Source: Desmodus rotundus (taxonomy: Eukaryota; Chordata; Mammalia; Chiroptera; Phyllostomidae). Taken from it: a stretch of 64,000 nt of DNA. The position numbers and the translations under genes were made by a program. The notes under the pieces are model-generated. The model saw nothing but the letters and a program-made list of their open reading frames with translations, was not told the DNA's origin and did not search any database. Shown here piece after piece: positions 11,776 to 23,261 of this stretch (the stretch's first letter is position 1; the number at the start of each line of letters is the position of its first letter). The DNA is taken from positions 31,356,139-31,420,138 of the forward strand of contig NC_071388.1 in the NCBI RefSeq assembly GCF_022682495.2, written 5' to 3'.

Positions 11776-13955
11776 TCTCCTCTGGTGAGTACTAAAAATA
11801 ATAATAAAAAGGATCCTTCCTGAACATTTCATTACTTTGAACCCATGAGTTTTACTGTTGATTTAGTGCCTAGAGAGGAAGCGAGCATCATGCAATACCT
11901 ACAGCAGCAAATAGACAAGAGAATTTTGGTCCATTTTGTGAGATACACTAACAGCTTAGATGAGGGTTACTAATTGTAAGAAAATCACCCCATATTGTTT
12001 TGAAATATGAGTGACTTACATACATATTCTAGTTGATCACCAAGGCAGGCGTGGTAAAGCAAAAGACTCCTGACACTTGGGGAACTTTTACAAATTTTCA
12101 ATACCAGACTTTCCCACACCACTGATGACACGTCCGAAGTACCAGAAGTTGTCAAAACAAAGACAGGGAGAGCTGATGTGCTGAACTCTCCATCAATACC
12201 TTCCACGGGAGAAGGTGTAGGATGAGCAAGCTCCCCAGAATCGACAGAGCCAAGGTGGGTGGGGTAAGGGGACTTCTGACCTCTTCTCAGAAAAGAAGGG
12301 TCTCTTTGGAGTCCCAGTCACCAGTCAAAACTGGAGATGGTTTATAGTGCTTCAGGAGAGGAAACTTCTATTTTCTTTCAACACCCAGGGATTTTGTTTC
12401 TGGAAGGTATGCTGGCAGCACAAGTTGAATAAAACAGATTGTGTCCCGTTTCCTTGATCTCCTTATATTCTAAGAGAATCTGTGACCTCCCCCTGGGTCC
12501 AATAACAATCATGTTCAGGGTCATATTAACTAGACCTCACTTCTTCCCTTGACATTTTCTCAGTTCTTAATTCCTCACAGAGTGAAATTCAATTTTCAAA
12601 CTATATTTACCATTTTAATAATATAGCAAAAATGTAATACTTTACAATCTAAGGTTTTATGGTCATATACATTTACTACTAGATTACATTCCTCTTTCTT
12701 AACTACCTGTTAAAGATGCCCTTTTGGATGCTAAGTAGTCTTACCCTCTATGGGAATCAATCCATTTCAAAATTATTAAGACAAAGGTCCTCACTTCTTA
12801 GTTATCTAGCTCTCAGGTACTTGCTTTCTTATTAATGAATAAATATTTGGGGTTTTTTCCTCAGAAAAACCAAGTAAAATTTGTTTTGGCCCAAGCAGAT
12901 CTAGAGAGAAGTAGGGGAGAAATACTGACATTCAAAGATATCTGGTATGTATCTCTAAAATCCCAAATTACCCATTTTTCTTTATTACCAAACATATATT
13001 ATTTGGTTGTCAGCCTCCTGACTCCAAACTCGGTTGTTAGATTTCTTGAAAGTATGATGTCGCTGTGGTTGTTTTAATGGATATTCCTGTTTCAGCTAAC
13101 ATATAGGTGGCATGTCTCAATAGGTAAGACATCACTGCAGCACTCAAAATCAAACTTACAAATGGGAGAACTATTTCTTTTAAAATGATATAGGGAGGCA
13201 CACATTCATTGTAATACCACATTTCAGGATTACATGGCGGGAGCACAATGCCTTGTCACAGCACTGCATCAGAATTATTTGATGCATTTCTGACTCCAGC
13301 AAAAATCTCTTTCCACTCTTCTCTCCCTCCTATTTAACAGAGCATAAGAGAAATTTACTGTCCACTCACGTCATTATTTTTCGGTGTCTGAATATGCATG
13401 TGTGCTTGAGGGGAGGAAAAGAAAAGCTAACTTTGTCCCTGGTATTTTAACTGATCCAAAGAATCGGGAGCATCAGGGCGGGATGAATAAAAAAGAGGGT
13501 TTGGCACCTAACAGCCCCATCATTGGTTGACTTACATCTATCTTCAGAGTTTTATAATGACCAGTGACAATAAAGATGGGCCAGAAATGTGCTGAAGGAT
13601 AATATTCTAAAGAAACAAAATTTTGCACTATTTCTCCAATAACCTATCTCAGACTATTAAAAAATATGTCACCCAAATTACCCTTTGGCTTACAAAGAAA
13701 ATTATAAATCTCTCCTGAATCCTTGTTTTAACTGTTAATTAGGAAACAATCAGTGCTTCCTTTTCAAATAAACCCAGAGTCACACAATTAGGCCATCCTG
13801 GAGATAACGGAATTTCTGGGAAACAAGAAACAGGGGAAAGAACAATAATATTTATAAAATCAATAAGTAAAATATAGCTGGCCTTTGCTCTAATGACCTG
13901 GTGCTCGATCTTTATTTTAATCCAGCTTTGGTTGTTGTTCTCCTGTACTGAGTTC
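11776..13955. other. Unique intron sequence
   Basis: No gene or named repeat recognised. Small open frames have no known domains. Confidence 0.5.
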
Positions 13956-13957
13956 TT

Positions 13958-13971
13958 CTACCAGGAGGCGC
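13958..13971 (+). promoter_or_regulatory. CTCF-like motif
   Basis: CTACCAGGAGGCGC differs from the common CTCF core CCACCAGGAGGCGC at one position. It is in unique sequence, next to a degraded MIR, on the + strand. This is a motif match by eye only. Confidence 0.35.
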
Positions 13972-13989
13972 TTCAGTGGGTTTGTAACA

Positions 13990-14170
13990 CAGAATGTCGC
14001 ATTGCACCCTCACAATACCCCTAACTGGATAGGTGCAGTTAGAATCACCATATTAAACAAAAGGAGACCGAGGGGCAGCGTATTATGCACCTTTTTCAAA
14101 ATCACTCAGCCAGCAGGCAGAGCCTGGAGAAGCTGCTCCCCTCTGCTCTACCGTGTGCTTCCCATGTTAT
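13990..14170 (-). repeat. Degraded MIR SINE, minus orientation
   Basis: The + strand has CACCCTCACAATACCCCTAA, AGGAGACCGAGGGGCAGCG and AAATCACTCAGCCAGCAGGC, which follow the order of reverse-complemented MIR with many substitutions. Confidence 0.6.
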
Positions 14171-14699
14171 CACATCATGGTCATCTTTGCAGGAAACATA
14201 CCAGAAAACCCTCATCTTGAACCAACAGCACTTTTTTATTAACATTCACTTAATCAGTAACTCTAAAGTTCTAACCCTAAGAGGAAGCATTCTATCACTA
14301 ATTATTTTCAGATTTTAGAGACAGTCAAGCACTCTCCAGTCTTTAAAGGTCTGGTTAGAAAGGAATCATATGCGTCGCAAGGTGGAAATTATTGCCAATA
14401 TTATTTTTAAAGTTTCTCCTTTTTAAATCAATACTGGTTTGGGAGAAATCACGCATACAATTTTTTAAATATCTATGCCTTATTTTCCCTAACTCTTCAT
14501 TTTGGTCTATGAACCACAGTTTCAAAAATATCCTATTTCACTAAAATATAAACTTAATGACTTTCAAAAAGTGCTTTTTTGGGGAAGTATATTTAACTTT
14601 AAAAAAAAAATTTTAAACAGGGTTCAGAAAGGTAGCCCCTAACTACAATATTGTCTTTGAGTTTTCTCTTTTAAAAAACTTTCTTTAAAGAGACTACCA

Positions 14700-14880
14700 T
14701 ACCTCTTTACTTAATTTTAATTATAGAACAACTAATGATGTTACAATTATTGTCTTGTTTGTCAAAAAATGCAGGAATCAATAGATTTTGAGTAGTTTCC
14801 TAGAATCACACAGTAATAACAAACAGAGTTAAGGCTTGGTTCTCCATATCTAGAGTCGAGATTCTTGCTTTTTCCATAGA
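14700..14880 (-). repeat. Degraded MIR-like fragment, minus orientation
   Basis: AATCACACAGTAATAACAAA followed by AGTTAAGGCTTGGTTCTCC and a terminal TTGCTTTTTCCATA resembles the reversed MIR pattern of ACAGCTAGTAAG then CCAGGTCTC. Strongly diverged. Confidence 0.45.
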
Positions 14881-14970
14881 CTTACCTCAGCCCCCACTCC
14901 TTGCCTCCAATGTCTCTTCATTTATTCTTTTGTTCATTCTTTTAGTGAGCAATTATTTGTTAAAAGTCTG

Positions 14971-15364
14971 TGTCATGGACTAGTGTTTTTATGTCCTCCC
15001 CAAATCCATATGTTGATGCCCTAGCCCCTAATGTGACCATATTGAAAGAAAGGGCCATTAGGAGGTAATTAAGGTTAAATGAGGTGATATTGATGGGGTT
15101 CTGATCTAAGAGACACCAGAGAGAAGTAGCTCTCTCTCTCTCCCTCTGTGTGTGTGTGCACACATGCACCTAGGAATGGCCAGGTGAAGACAGCAAGAAG
15201 GCAACCATCTCTAAGCCAAAAAGAGAGTCTTCAGCAGAAACCAAATCAGCTGGCACCTTGATCTTGGATGTATTAACCTCCAGAATTGTGAGAAGATAAA
15301 TTTCTGCTGTGTAAGCCATCCAATGTGTAGTATTTTGTTATATCAACCTGAGCTGATTAGTCCA
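14971..15364 (+). mobile_element. MaLR-type (MLT1/MST-like) solo LTR
   Basis: Begins TGTCATGGACTAGTGTTTTT and CCCCAAATCCATATGTTGAT, then AGGAGGTAATTAAGGTTAAA, then CTCCAGAATTGTGAGAAGAT, then TATTTTGTTATATCAACCTG, ending near GCTGATTAGTCCA. That order is the classic mammalian MaLR LTR. It is non-coding, with no internal retroviral sequence beside it. A TC/TG simple repeat lies inside at about 15130-15160. Antisense to MECOM. Confidence 0.82.
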
Positions 15365-15589
15365 GCCGAGTCATTTCAGGTAACACAGTTAGCATTAGAT
15401 AGCACCACAGCACCACAGAGAGAACACAATCACACTTAGAGAATACAGCTCTGCAAGCTGTCAAGGAAATGTCATCCTACTAGGGAAGCTTGGCAAACAC
15501 TTTGGGTGCTGTACAATGCTTGAAGTTGTCTACTATGTGAATTTACCTGATGCTATGGTGGGACAACATTTAAGCAGTACTAACTTGTG

Positions 15590-15870
15590 ACTAGAAAGGT
15601 CAGGGATAGTGTCATAGAAGAAGGGAACTTGAAGAACACATAGAAATTTGCTAAGGATGGGAAGGAAAAGGAGTTTTCCAGGTAGGGTGACCAATGTGTG
15701 CAAAAGGAATGAAGGCTTGATAAAGTGTGGGAACTATAAATCAGACATGGTTGGGAAAGAGTAGAGTCAGAGATGACCCATATTTTGGCTTCAGCAACTG
15801 GATAAATGGTAATGCAATTTAGTATCCTGGAAATGTACAGGAGGGGAACTTTGTGGGAAGAAAAGAGCAA
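15590..15870 (-). repeat. L2 LINE fragment, antisense on + strand
   Basis: The + strand matches the reversed L2 3' region in order: GGAGTTTTCCAGGTAGGGTG, then TGTGCAAAAGGAATGAAGGC, then TTTGGCTTCAGCAACTGGAT and AAATGGTAATGCAATTT. The 148-codon minus-strand open frame over it (15580-16026) is therefore L2 3' sequence read by chance. Confidence 0.65.
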
Positions 15871-15914
15871 GGATAGTACCGGAGTAGAGATGGCCATGAT
15901 TTGTTCAGTCATCA

Positions 15915-15995
15915 TAGGCTGGGTTCCTCTAGGTAAAACATTTAGCACAGAATCTGACACACAGTAGGTACTCAATAATTGCTTGCTGAATTTTG
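15915..15995 (+). repeat. MIR/L2 3' tail, plus orientation
   Basis: GAATCTGACACACAGTAGGT then ACTCAATAATTGCTTGCTGA is the shared MIR/L2 tail motif (GCCTGGCACATAGTAGGTGCTCAATAAA type). Too short to say which family. Confidence 0.7.
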
Positions 15996-15999
15996 ATTT

Positions 16000-17990
16000 C
16001 CTCTGTCCATGTTTATTTTCTGTCACCTAAGACTTTTACTTTTAAAATTGAAGGGGTATCAAAGGAGAGATTAATCACAATTATCTGTCTAATCCAACAG
16101 GAGGGAAATCAGCTACAGTTGAAGGCAAATATGACACAAGAAGAAGGAAACATGAACATTCAGGGGTAGGGTGAGATGCTTTGTAAAAGTGCCCTTGGTG
16201 ATCATGACTGGATTTTGTATTAACTAGGGTAAAATTTTTAAAAAACAAACAAAAAAGAACCCCTGGAGTCAAGAACTCAACTGCTCCTCCATGGACAAGT
16301 TTGCCAAAAAGCCCTTTCTCTGGTTTTGTTCATAATACATCCAGAGCAGAAAATCCACATTCTCCAAAGTGAAGGTAACCATTAAAATGGTGAAGAAAAC
16401 TACTGAATTGACAATCAATCAACAAATTCAATCCACTGAACTTCTAAGGGAGTGAGAGGGAATGGGCGATCTTTAGCCAAAGGGTCTCGAACTATTTTTA
16501 GAGGTAAATTCCAAGCAATATAAAACATTTCTCAGTTTTGATATAATGAAAAGAATCATTCTACATTTCTCAAGGTAAATATTTGTCCATATATATACTG
16601 AAGACATCTTACTCCAAGGAGAAGAAATAGTTATTTTTAAATTTCCTCTAAATGAAGAATTTCCTCCAAGTTCATCCCCCATTCCATAGGTATCCTGTTT
16701 AAAGAAGCACAACCCTGCATTTACCAACCCTGTAATTGCAAAATAATTTTCTTATTAAGCTTTGTTTCACTCCCAGCCTTCGGGAGAATCTCGAGCAGTG
16801 CTGCACTGTTGCCTAACTCTAGAGATTTTGTAATAAAAGTTTAATGAGTTACTTATTGTTAGAATGTTTATAGACATTATTTTAAGGAGAACAATCATGA
16901 CGTAAAGTTCTACGCATTTGGTTTAAAATGTATTCAACTCACATATCAGTTAATGCTACAGTGAATTTTTAAAAATCTCTTATCAATATATGTATCTAAA
17001 GGCAACGTAGCTACACGACAGCTTTACCAGAGCTGTGGCTACGAACAGAACTAAGAAAGGATCTCTGCCTCGCCATCATATCGAATCCAGATTTCAACTT
17101 TTGGCACTTCAGAATTTGAACAAGAATTGTTATGACAGCATTTTGAACAGGTATCACAAAGGGACACATATAAAGCAAAGGAACAAATATTTGATATTAA
17201 GCCCTGGCACTGCATATTGATTTCCATTTAAAAAGCTAGCCAGATATTCTATTAATGATCATGAATAGTAAAAGAACATAACAAGTAAATCTAGTTTATC
17301 TAACATCTGTCTAACTGAAATACTATGAAACCGAAGGTTAATCACATCTCTGAAAAACACTTCCTTGCCAATATAGAAATTGCCTAAAGTTTTCAGATAA
17401 TCAGCTTTTCTAGAAATTATGATGCTATTAATTAACCACAAAAGTTTTCAAGTTATAAAAATAAACACGAATCATATACAACTACTGAATCTGTACAAAA
17501 TTATAAACTCAGAACTGAGTAACATAGCTTACCTGTCCTTATGGAAATCTAACTTAATTAGCTTTTATAATCAGTCCATAACCCCTCATTCTTAGATATT
17601 GTCAGAGGGGTTCGGTGAAAAGTATGGCTGAAACTAGGGACTGATTTCCATATTGTTTTTTGTTGTCGTTTTATGCATGAATTATTCATTAAGTCAATTT
17701 AACATAAAGAATCATCACAGAATTCAGTACAGTGCTCACATTCTGCAAGCATTTAGAATCACAGCAGGGTTATCAGGAGAGGCAAAATATATTAGAAGAG
17801 CACAGAACAAAATGAACATGTAAAACCAAATTAGCCACACAATGGAGAAAACAAATGTTTCCTCCAATCTTCCGAGCTTCCCCCAAAGAAGGTACGATAA
17901 GTATACCAGGTATTGATGTTTGGTTGCTTATGCCACATACCGTATAGATGACCATACATAAGGTTCCCAAATGTTAACTAGCAAAACTAC
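16000..17990. other. Unique intron sequence, candidate conserved block
   Basis: No recognised transposon. The section from about 16740 to 17540 is AT-rich but varied, free of low-complexity runs, and reads like conserved non-coding intron DNA near the exon. Conservation cannot be judged without an alignment. Confidence 0.45.
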
Positions 17991-17991
17991 T

Positions 17992-18323
17992 CTACCTTGC
18001 CGTTTATAATGTGATGCGCATCCACGCTTCTTGGCCCAAACTTTCAGGAAAAAAAAACTTTTGTTTTATTTTTTTAAATTCAATTATTTATTTATGTATA
18101 TTTAGAAACAAAACCAACTATCATATTCCAGACTATTATTTTGTATAAAGATATCATTATTACTTTCTAGAGTTACACTTTTAATGCGTAAGCATAAATA
18201 AAATAATTAAAAACATTTATGTAGATACAGAATTAGTACTACCCATGTATATAATGTGCATCCTTATTTTTCCCTCAAAGATTTGGGCAAAAAACTGTGC
18301 ATTATACAGGGCAAAATATGGTT
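17992..18323. mobile_element. Non-autonomous DNA transposon relic with inverted repeats
   Basis: The left end (TACCTTGCCGTTTATAATGT ... TTGGCCCAAACTTTCAGGAA) and the reverse complement of the right end (AACCATATTTTGCCCTGTAT ... TTTGCCCAAATCTTTGAGGG) align with gaps over about 55-60 bases. Between them is an AT-rich core with no coding capacity. The GTATAATGC and TTGGCCCAAA motifs in the ends recall mammalian DNA-transposon relics, but I cannot name the family. It ends about 270 bases from the exon's splice donor. Confidence 0.65.
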
Positions 18324-18584
18324 TGTTCCCTCTGGGATGTTTTCAAGTCAGTACTGTTCTTTGACCATTCATTATTAAGCTCCTTTCTATCATGCCATAT
18401 GGATACACCTTTAGGCAACACTTAGTTTCTATCAAGAAGTGACATTGTAAGGAAGGTGCACTTTTAAAGATCTGTTTGAAGATATTTGCAACACATGGAA
18501 CTTGCTTTTGATATGGCCATTGAAAAACTAATCTCTTCTTTTACACAACTGAGTATGTGTAAATGTGTAAACTCAAAATAATAG

Positions 18585-18590
18585 TCTTAC
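18585..18590 (-). other. MECOM: Splice donor of MECOM exon 2
   Basis: The minus strand reads GGAG|GTAAGA, a strong U1-type donor. Read-through would add only VRLLF before a stop, so an unspliced form would end the protein inside the PR domain. The donor falls exactly after the GWE that marks the end of this exon in other mammals. Confidence 0.93.
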
Positions 18591-18928
18591 CTCCCATCCA
18601 TAACTGGGGTCTTTCAGGTTCGACCTCTGCTCTCCCACGTAAGGCCCAAACTTTTCACCTGCTTCAATCTTCCTTTTGGTCCATATTCCCAGTCCTGCTC
18701 CAGGCATATTTGACTCTCGAAGTTCAAACTCAGCAGGAATGGGGATATCATCTGGGATGTAGATGGGGACTTTGTAAGGAGAGCCCTCCTTGGGGGTAAA
18801 TGCTTCGCTGGATGTGGCCGGAGAGCATGGCTCTTGAATATTGAGGGAGGGCGTGCTGGCTACTCCATCTGCATCTGGCATTTCTTCCAAAGGAATTTCA
18901 GGGTAGCTGCCATATACACACTCATTAC
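18591..18928 (-). CDS. MECOM: MECOM (MDS1-EVI1 / PRDM3) internal coding exon 2, start of PR domain
   Basis: Read on the minus strand, this exon carries 2 bases completing a split codon and then 112 codons, from [20 protein letters not shown] to DPSYGWE. This matches the MDS1-specific part of MECOM/PRDM3, a nuclear zinc-finger regulator of blood stem cells whose PR domain is linked to H3K9 methylation. The first ~65 residues are an acidic, Pro/Ser-rich leader. From FELRES onward comes the first ~47 residues of the PR domain, with the SET-like glycine turn PGAGLG and then [10 protein letters not shown]. The acceptor is a T-rich tract ending ATTCACAG; the donor is GAG|GTAAGA. The exon starts in phase 1 and ends in phase 0, as in human MECOM, where the next exon continues the PR domain. 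Against the human protein as I remember it, differences are few: Ser for Asn in YGSYPE, Val for Ala in YKVPIY, Ala for Val in IEAGEK. The paralogue PRDM16 has a clearly different leader. In the t(3;21) leukaemia fusion, RUNX1 is joined to MDS1-EVI1 sequence beginning around this exon. Confidence 0.96.
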
Positions 18929-18945
18929 CTGTGAATAAATAATAA
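18929..18945 (-). other. MECOM: Splice acceptor of MECOM exon 2
   Basis: On the minus strand the intron ends TTATTATTTATTCACAG, and the exon begins with GT followed by AAT GAG. The tract is short but T-rich, and the AG is the first one upstream of the homologous coding start. The open frame continues upstream into the intron for about 40 codons (RGYYLFTG next to the exon), but those residues have no resemblance to MECOM, so the homology break and the AG coincide. Confidence 0.9.
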
Positions 18946-20440
18946 CCTCGTGAATTCCTACTAATGCAGAAGAAAAAAATCCCACAGCTCGCTAAAATAA
19001 AATAGAGAAATTGTTGTTCAAATATGCCCGCATTAAAATCTCTGTTATTCACAGATGGGGGAAGGGAGTTTTTGCCTCTTTGGTTTATCTACAGTGAGTC
19101 CATAAATCAAATGAGCTAATCTTCAATTGTCAATAATACTCTCATGAGCCACCTCCATCCATTATCCATCTGGGAAGCAATCAACAATTTAATTATTGGT
19201 CTGAATGAAGCAGAGATAAGAAATAAAACTGTGTGTACTTACAACCCCACAAACCATCCCAAACTGGGAGCATATAGCATTTTACAACGTATTAGAAAAT
19301 TGTATCTCACAGTGGCATCTTGGACTAAATTGGAGGAGAGTCATCAAAGATTCCAAAGGTTGCCATGTGCAACAAGACTTAAATCTCTGTGGCAGAATTA
19401 TTTATTGGAATATTAATTTATGTTTGTTATTTCTCTGTTCTTCCTTTCCCATTTCAAACACATCACCAAGCCCTTGGTATTTTCTTGCCTCCGTAACTTA
19501 CACAGAGAAGAGAATTAAAGTTACTTGAAGCTACTGATTCCTCTGGATATTTGTAAATGCAAAAATCATTAAGGAAATTAGGTGAGCTTTCCAGAGGGGG
19601 AAAGGAGAAGAGGGTGTTTTCAGGTGCACCAAAAAGAGGGAGCATTTCCTCCAGACTAAGAAAGAGAAGAGATCAGAGGGCCTCGGAATGGTGCAGTCCC
19701 CTGGGGGAGACGGCAAGACCTGGAGGGTATAGCGGGGTGAGTACAGAGGAGCCTGGACACTCAGCAGTGAGGCTCTAAGAACCCCCAAAGCAGCACAGCC
19801 CCACACCTGAAGTAAATGAGTACACCACGTCAGACCTTAAGATCTTTATGCAACTTCTTGGGGGTTTGCAGGGAACCATAAAGAATAATGGCTAGGCTTG
19901 AATTTCCCACCAGTTCACCAGTTGAAGGGGATTTCAGCTATCTTAAAGCAAATAAACATATGTTTCTTGTCCACGAGGATTATGGACTGAGAATTATATA
20001 TGACTTTTTTGATTTATAGGCCTTCAAAGGGAGAACTAAGAAACATGGGTTAAAATTACGAGACGGATTTCAATCAGAGCCATCCAAAGGTAAAATGAGA
20101 TGCCTTAAGTTACCATTACAAGGGTTCTAATACAGCCTAAATAACCAAGAGTTCCAAATGTGGAAGAATCCGAGCTTCAGATTGGTGACTAGAGATGGCT
20201 TTTAAGATTCTACCAAACTTGAACTTCTACAAATTATTAAAGTCTTCCAAGACAATGTATTGAGCTAGAGAATAGAAAACCTGAGTTCTAGGCCCAACTC
20301 CTTCTATGATTCATTATGGAACTTAATTAACTATAACACTCAATAACAATTGTCCATCAAGTACTGACCCCCCTTAAAGTTTTCTAAAATGCAATGTAAC
20401 AGTACATGCAAAAGTATCTTTCTAACAAAGAGCTTGGTTC
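18931..20440. other. Unique intron sequence upstream of the exon
   Basis: No named repeat apart from a possible weak MIR stretch at about 20260-20340. A purine-rich, relatively GC-rich part at about 19590-19800 has short open frames on both strands that match nothing known. Confidence 0.5.
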
Positions 20441-20449
20441 TTGATTCAA

Positions 20450-20770
20450 ACAATGAGATAATTCCATTTAAACCAAGAATAGAACTGAACTCCTATGAGA
20501 CATTCACTGCCAAAATGCAAGCTCATTATCCTTCAGGGTCAGTATATCCAAAATATTGCCCATTCCCATCTGCCCTCCAATCAAGTCGCCTGCCCATTTC
20601 CATGAACAACACAGTTTTCCCTAATTATCCGTGTTCAATATTCTAAAATAACATGGACATTTTCTCTCCTTCATCCTCCAATCTACTCAGTCATTAAATG
20701 CTGCCCACTCTTCTGATGAGATTTTTACTTTCATCCCATTTTTTCAGTCCACATTTTCGTTCCTGAATTT
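20450..20770 (+). repeat. L2 LINE fragment, left part
   Basis: CCTTCATCCTCCAATCTACT followed by CAGTCATTAAATGCTGCCCA is typical sense-strand L2 3' region. The element is interrupted by a SINE at 20771-20945 and resumes after it. Confidence 0.6.
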
Positions 20771-20945
20771 TTAAAAGTTTTTGTCCATTTATTTTAAGAG
20801 AGAGAAAGTGAGGGAGAGAGACCCGCTGTTCCACCCATTCATGCATTCATTGGTTGACTCTTATGTGCCGGGGCCAAGGATCAAACCTGCAACCTTGGTA
20901 TATGAAGATGACACTCTAACCTACTGAGCTACCTGGCCAGGGCCA
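20771..20945 (-). mobile_element. Bat tRNA-derived SINE inserted in L2, minus orientation
   Basis: On the minus strand it starts TGGCCCTGGCCAGGTAGCTC, with A box TAGCTCAGTAGGTTAGAGT and B box GGTTTGATCC. Then come CCTTGGCCCCGGCACATAAG, AATGAATGCATGAATG and a TCTCTCTCCCTC region. An 11-base target duplication TTCCTGAATTT flanks it at 20760-20770 and 20946-20956. Same subfamily as the copy at 11135-11380. It is inserted in the sense direction of MECOM. Confidence 0.9.
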
Positions 20946-20956
20946 TTCCTGAATTT

Positions 20957-21380
20957 CTAACAGTTGTCTAAATGAGACCTTCAGACTCTTTCCAGTATCC
21001 CTCAACACTGAGCCTGTGGGCACACATAATTTCCTGTGATATAGTCTCCAATAATTCCCAGTGTCCACAGGTAAAATCCAAAGTTCTTGGTCTTGGAATA
21101 AAACCTCTCATTTTAAAACATTCTCCCTTTCTCTATGATTCCCAACACTCTTCAGTAGGAAGCCCCAGGAGAGAAAAAGCTTAACCCTATGTTGTAAGCT
21201 CAGTCAGTGAAAATTTTCTCTGTGGTTCTGACTGCCCCATTACCTCTCTCTGCTCCTCTGCCGATCCAACTTCTAGTCATCCTCCCGGTTCAAGTCCTAA
21301 CTTCTCTCCTTACCATCCCACTTAAAACAAGTGTCCCCCTTCCTTGAATTGTGACCTAATTTCTCCGCTTGGTGGGATGA
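20957..21380 (+). repeat. L2 LINE fragment, right part
   Basis: Continues the L2 interrupted by the SINE. It contains AAATCCAAAGTTCTTGGTCT, matching L2 AAAGTCCAAACTCCTTAGCA, then CTCTATGATTCCCAACA and TCCCCCTTCCTTGAATTGTG, in the expected L2 order. Confidence 0.72.
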
Positions 21381-21399
21381 TCAAATTGCTGTGCATTGC

Positions 21400-23255
21400 T
21401 ACTTAGAGTTTCATATGAATGATTCTTTTATAACAAGGACTTGAAGGGAAGACTCAGAACACACTTCTCCAGGACTCAGAATTCTCCAAATGATCTACAT
21501 AAAGGTATTTGTTAAATAGATAATTAACCTAACAAATAATTTTATTGAACTATTAAACCAAATCAATATTTTTCTATCAAACATAGAAAATTATTTTGAT
21601 CCTAAAAAGCATCACACAACAGATTCCAAACTTTTCTCCAAACACAACTTCAAAAGAAACAATTCTAATAACGCCCTAAAGAAATATTATCAGAGAAATA
21701 TACCTCAGGGTCCAAACACCCTTGATAAAGTCTATCTTATTTTGCCCTTCAGGGAGATTTTGCACTTCAACCGAAGAGCCAGCAAAAGTTCACTAGCACT
21801 CTTGATACAACTAAAAACATATAAAAACATCTCTCTAGAACTGTAACATTTAACTACTGCAAATGTAGAGTTACTTTACAGATTCTTAAAGGGATTTATT
21901 GCCCATTGTGAAAATGCTGTTTTTCTCAAGAAATAAGTGCTGTAAATTGGAAGACACTGTGTAATCCATAGACTTGTCCATTTAAGCAGCAGGACACAAA
22001 AAGGCATCCAAATGAATAGAACTGTTTCCTCTAGTAATTATCCATTAAAGGTCAGTAAAATTCCCCCTATTTCCTCAAAGGGTTAAATTAGTCATACTGT
22101 CAATTCCATCAAAGTCATCTCAAATCTTAAAAAAGGATAGAGACAAACCCATCTGGGCCCTCCTACTGGCATAGCTGATCCATGACCTTTGAGTTACCCA
22201 CAAACTCTCCCAATGCATATTTTAAATGAATGCATTTGGATTTCAATTCCTGTGGAGACACATGTGTGCCCAGGCTGCCACAAAGAAGAATTTGAATTTA
22301 AAGCCTGAATGCAATTCTGCTTACAATGGCAAAAAAAATCCAATTAAACCTAAAGAACAACTTATACAGGCCCAGCAAATCCAGGAGACAGACCCATGGT
22401 CTTATTCCCCCACAGGCTGGCAGTACAGGCATATGCAAACTCAGGAGATTTGTTTTCGAGCCTCTGTTAATCAAGTATCATCAGAATTAAATGTAAAAAG
22501 GGCTATAGTGACAAAAAAGGAAATAAAAACCTTCTGAGTTTTATGTATCAAAACATAAGACAATATTTTAATGTAATCTAACATTATAAAATTTTCAACA
22601 GCAAAAGCACTTTCTCACACTGCATTAAATATTTGCATAAACCAAAATACTCATGCATTCATGTGCATTACACAAGAACTATCCAAAAAGCTGGGAAAAT
22701 ATTTCATCTCAATGATAAACTACCTCAATTATCATACCTCCACTAAACCTCTGTTATTGAAGAAAAAATGGGTAGACCCTCTCCCTGTGCTATGGCTATG
22801 GTTAATTAAAGCGTTTCTCAGATATTACATTGACAGGTTCAGCACATTTGCAACAGGTAAGTATCAAGTTATAAGTGCTAATACATCAGTGGTCCATAAA
22901 GATAAATGACAACTTGTAACTTCTTGGAGCTGAGATGTCTGCTATTGGAATTTGTTTCATGCCTCCTTTAGGTGTGTTATTAACCAAGTGAGATAGAAAG
23001 AGAAGCTTATTGTTGAATTTTAGGCAAATGACTTGGGAAAAGCTCTTGGAATTCACGTTTTTCAAATTTTAAATGTTCTAACATCACCAGAGACCCAGCA
23101 AGAGCACCTTTAATTAGATTATAATTGTTTCTATGACTCTTTGAATAACATAGGTTCCTCTTGAGGTGACTACCATTTTGAAAACAAATCAGAATCTGTA
23201 AAGAGGAAATTTCAGAAATAATATTGATAATAATAATTCCTTTCATAAATGCACC
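21400..23255. other. Unique intron sequence
   Basis: No gene or named repeat recognised. A 103-codon + strand open frame at 22226-22537 has no recognisable domain. Confidence 0.5.
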
Positions 23256-23261
23256 TATATT

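Larger units (their letters stand above)
1..18590 (-). other. MECOM: MECOM intron 2, 5' part
   Basis: Everything below the exon is intron following MDS1 exon 2 on the minus strand. No further coding exon is recognisable; the open frames are short and lie in repeats or show no family resemblance. In human this intron is very long, so the lack of a second exon in 18.6 kb is expected. It holds MIR, L2, MaLR-like, SINE and L1 pieces listed separately. Confidence 0.85.

Noticed and set aside
15580..16026. 148-codon minus-strand gene
   Set aside because: It overlies an L2 fragment and a MIR/L2 tail. The residues are Ser/Leu/Pro-rich L2 3' sequence.
18591..18928. PRDM16 instead of MECOM
   Set aside because: The leader with [20 protein letters not shown] is specific to MDS1/MECOM. 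PRDM16 differs strongly there although the PR start is similar.
18573..19052. A 159-codon intact minus-strand gene including the exon
   Set aside because: The residues before the AG at 18929 and after the GT at 18590 have no MECOM similarity. The true coding part is the spliced exon only.
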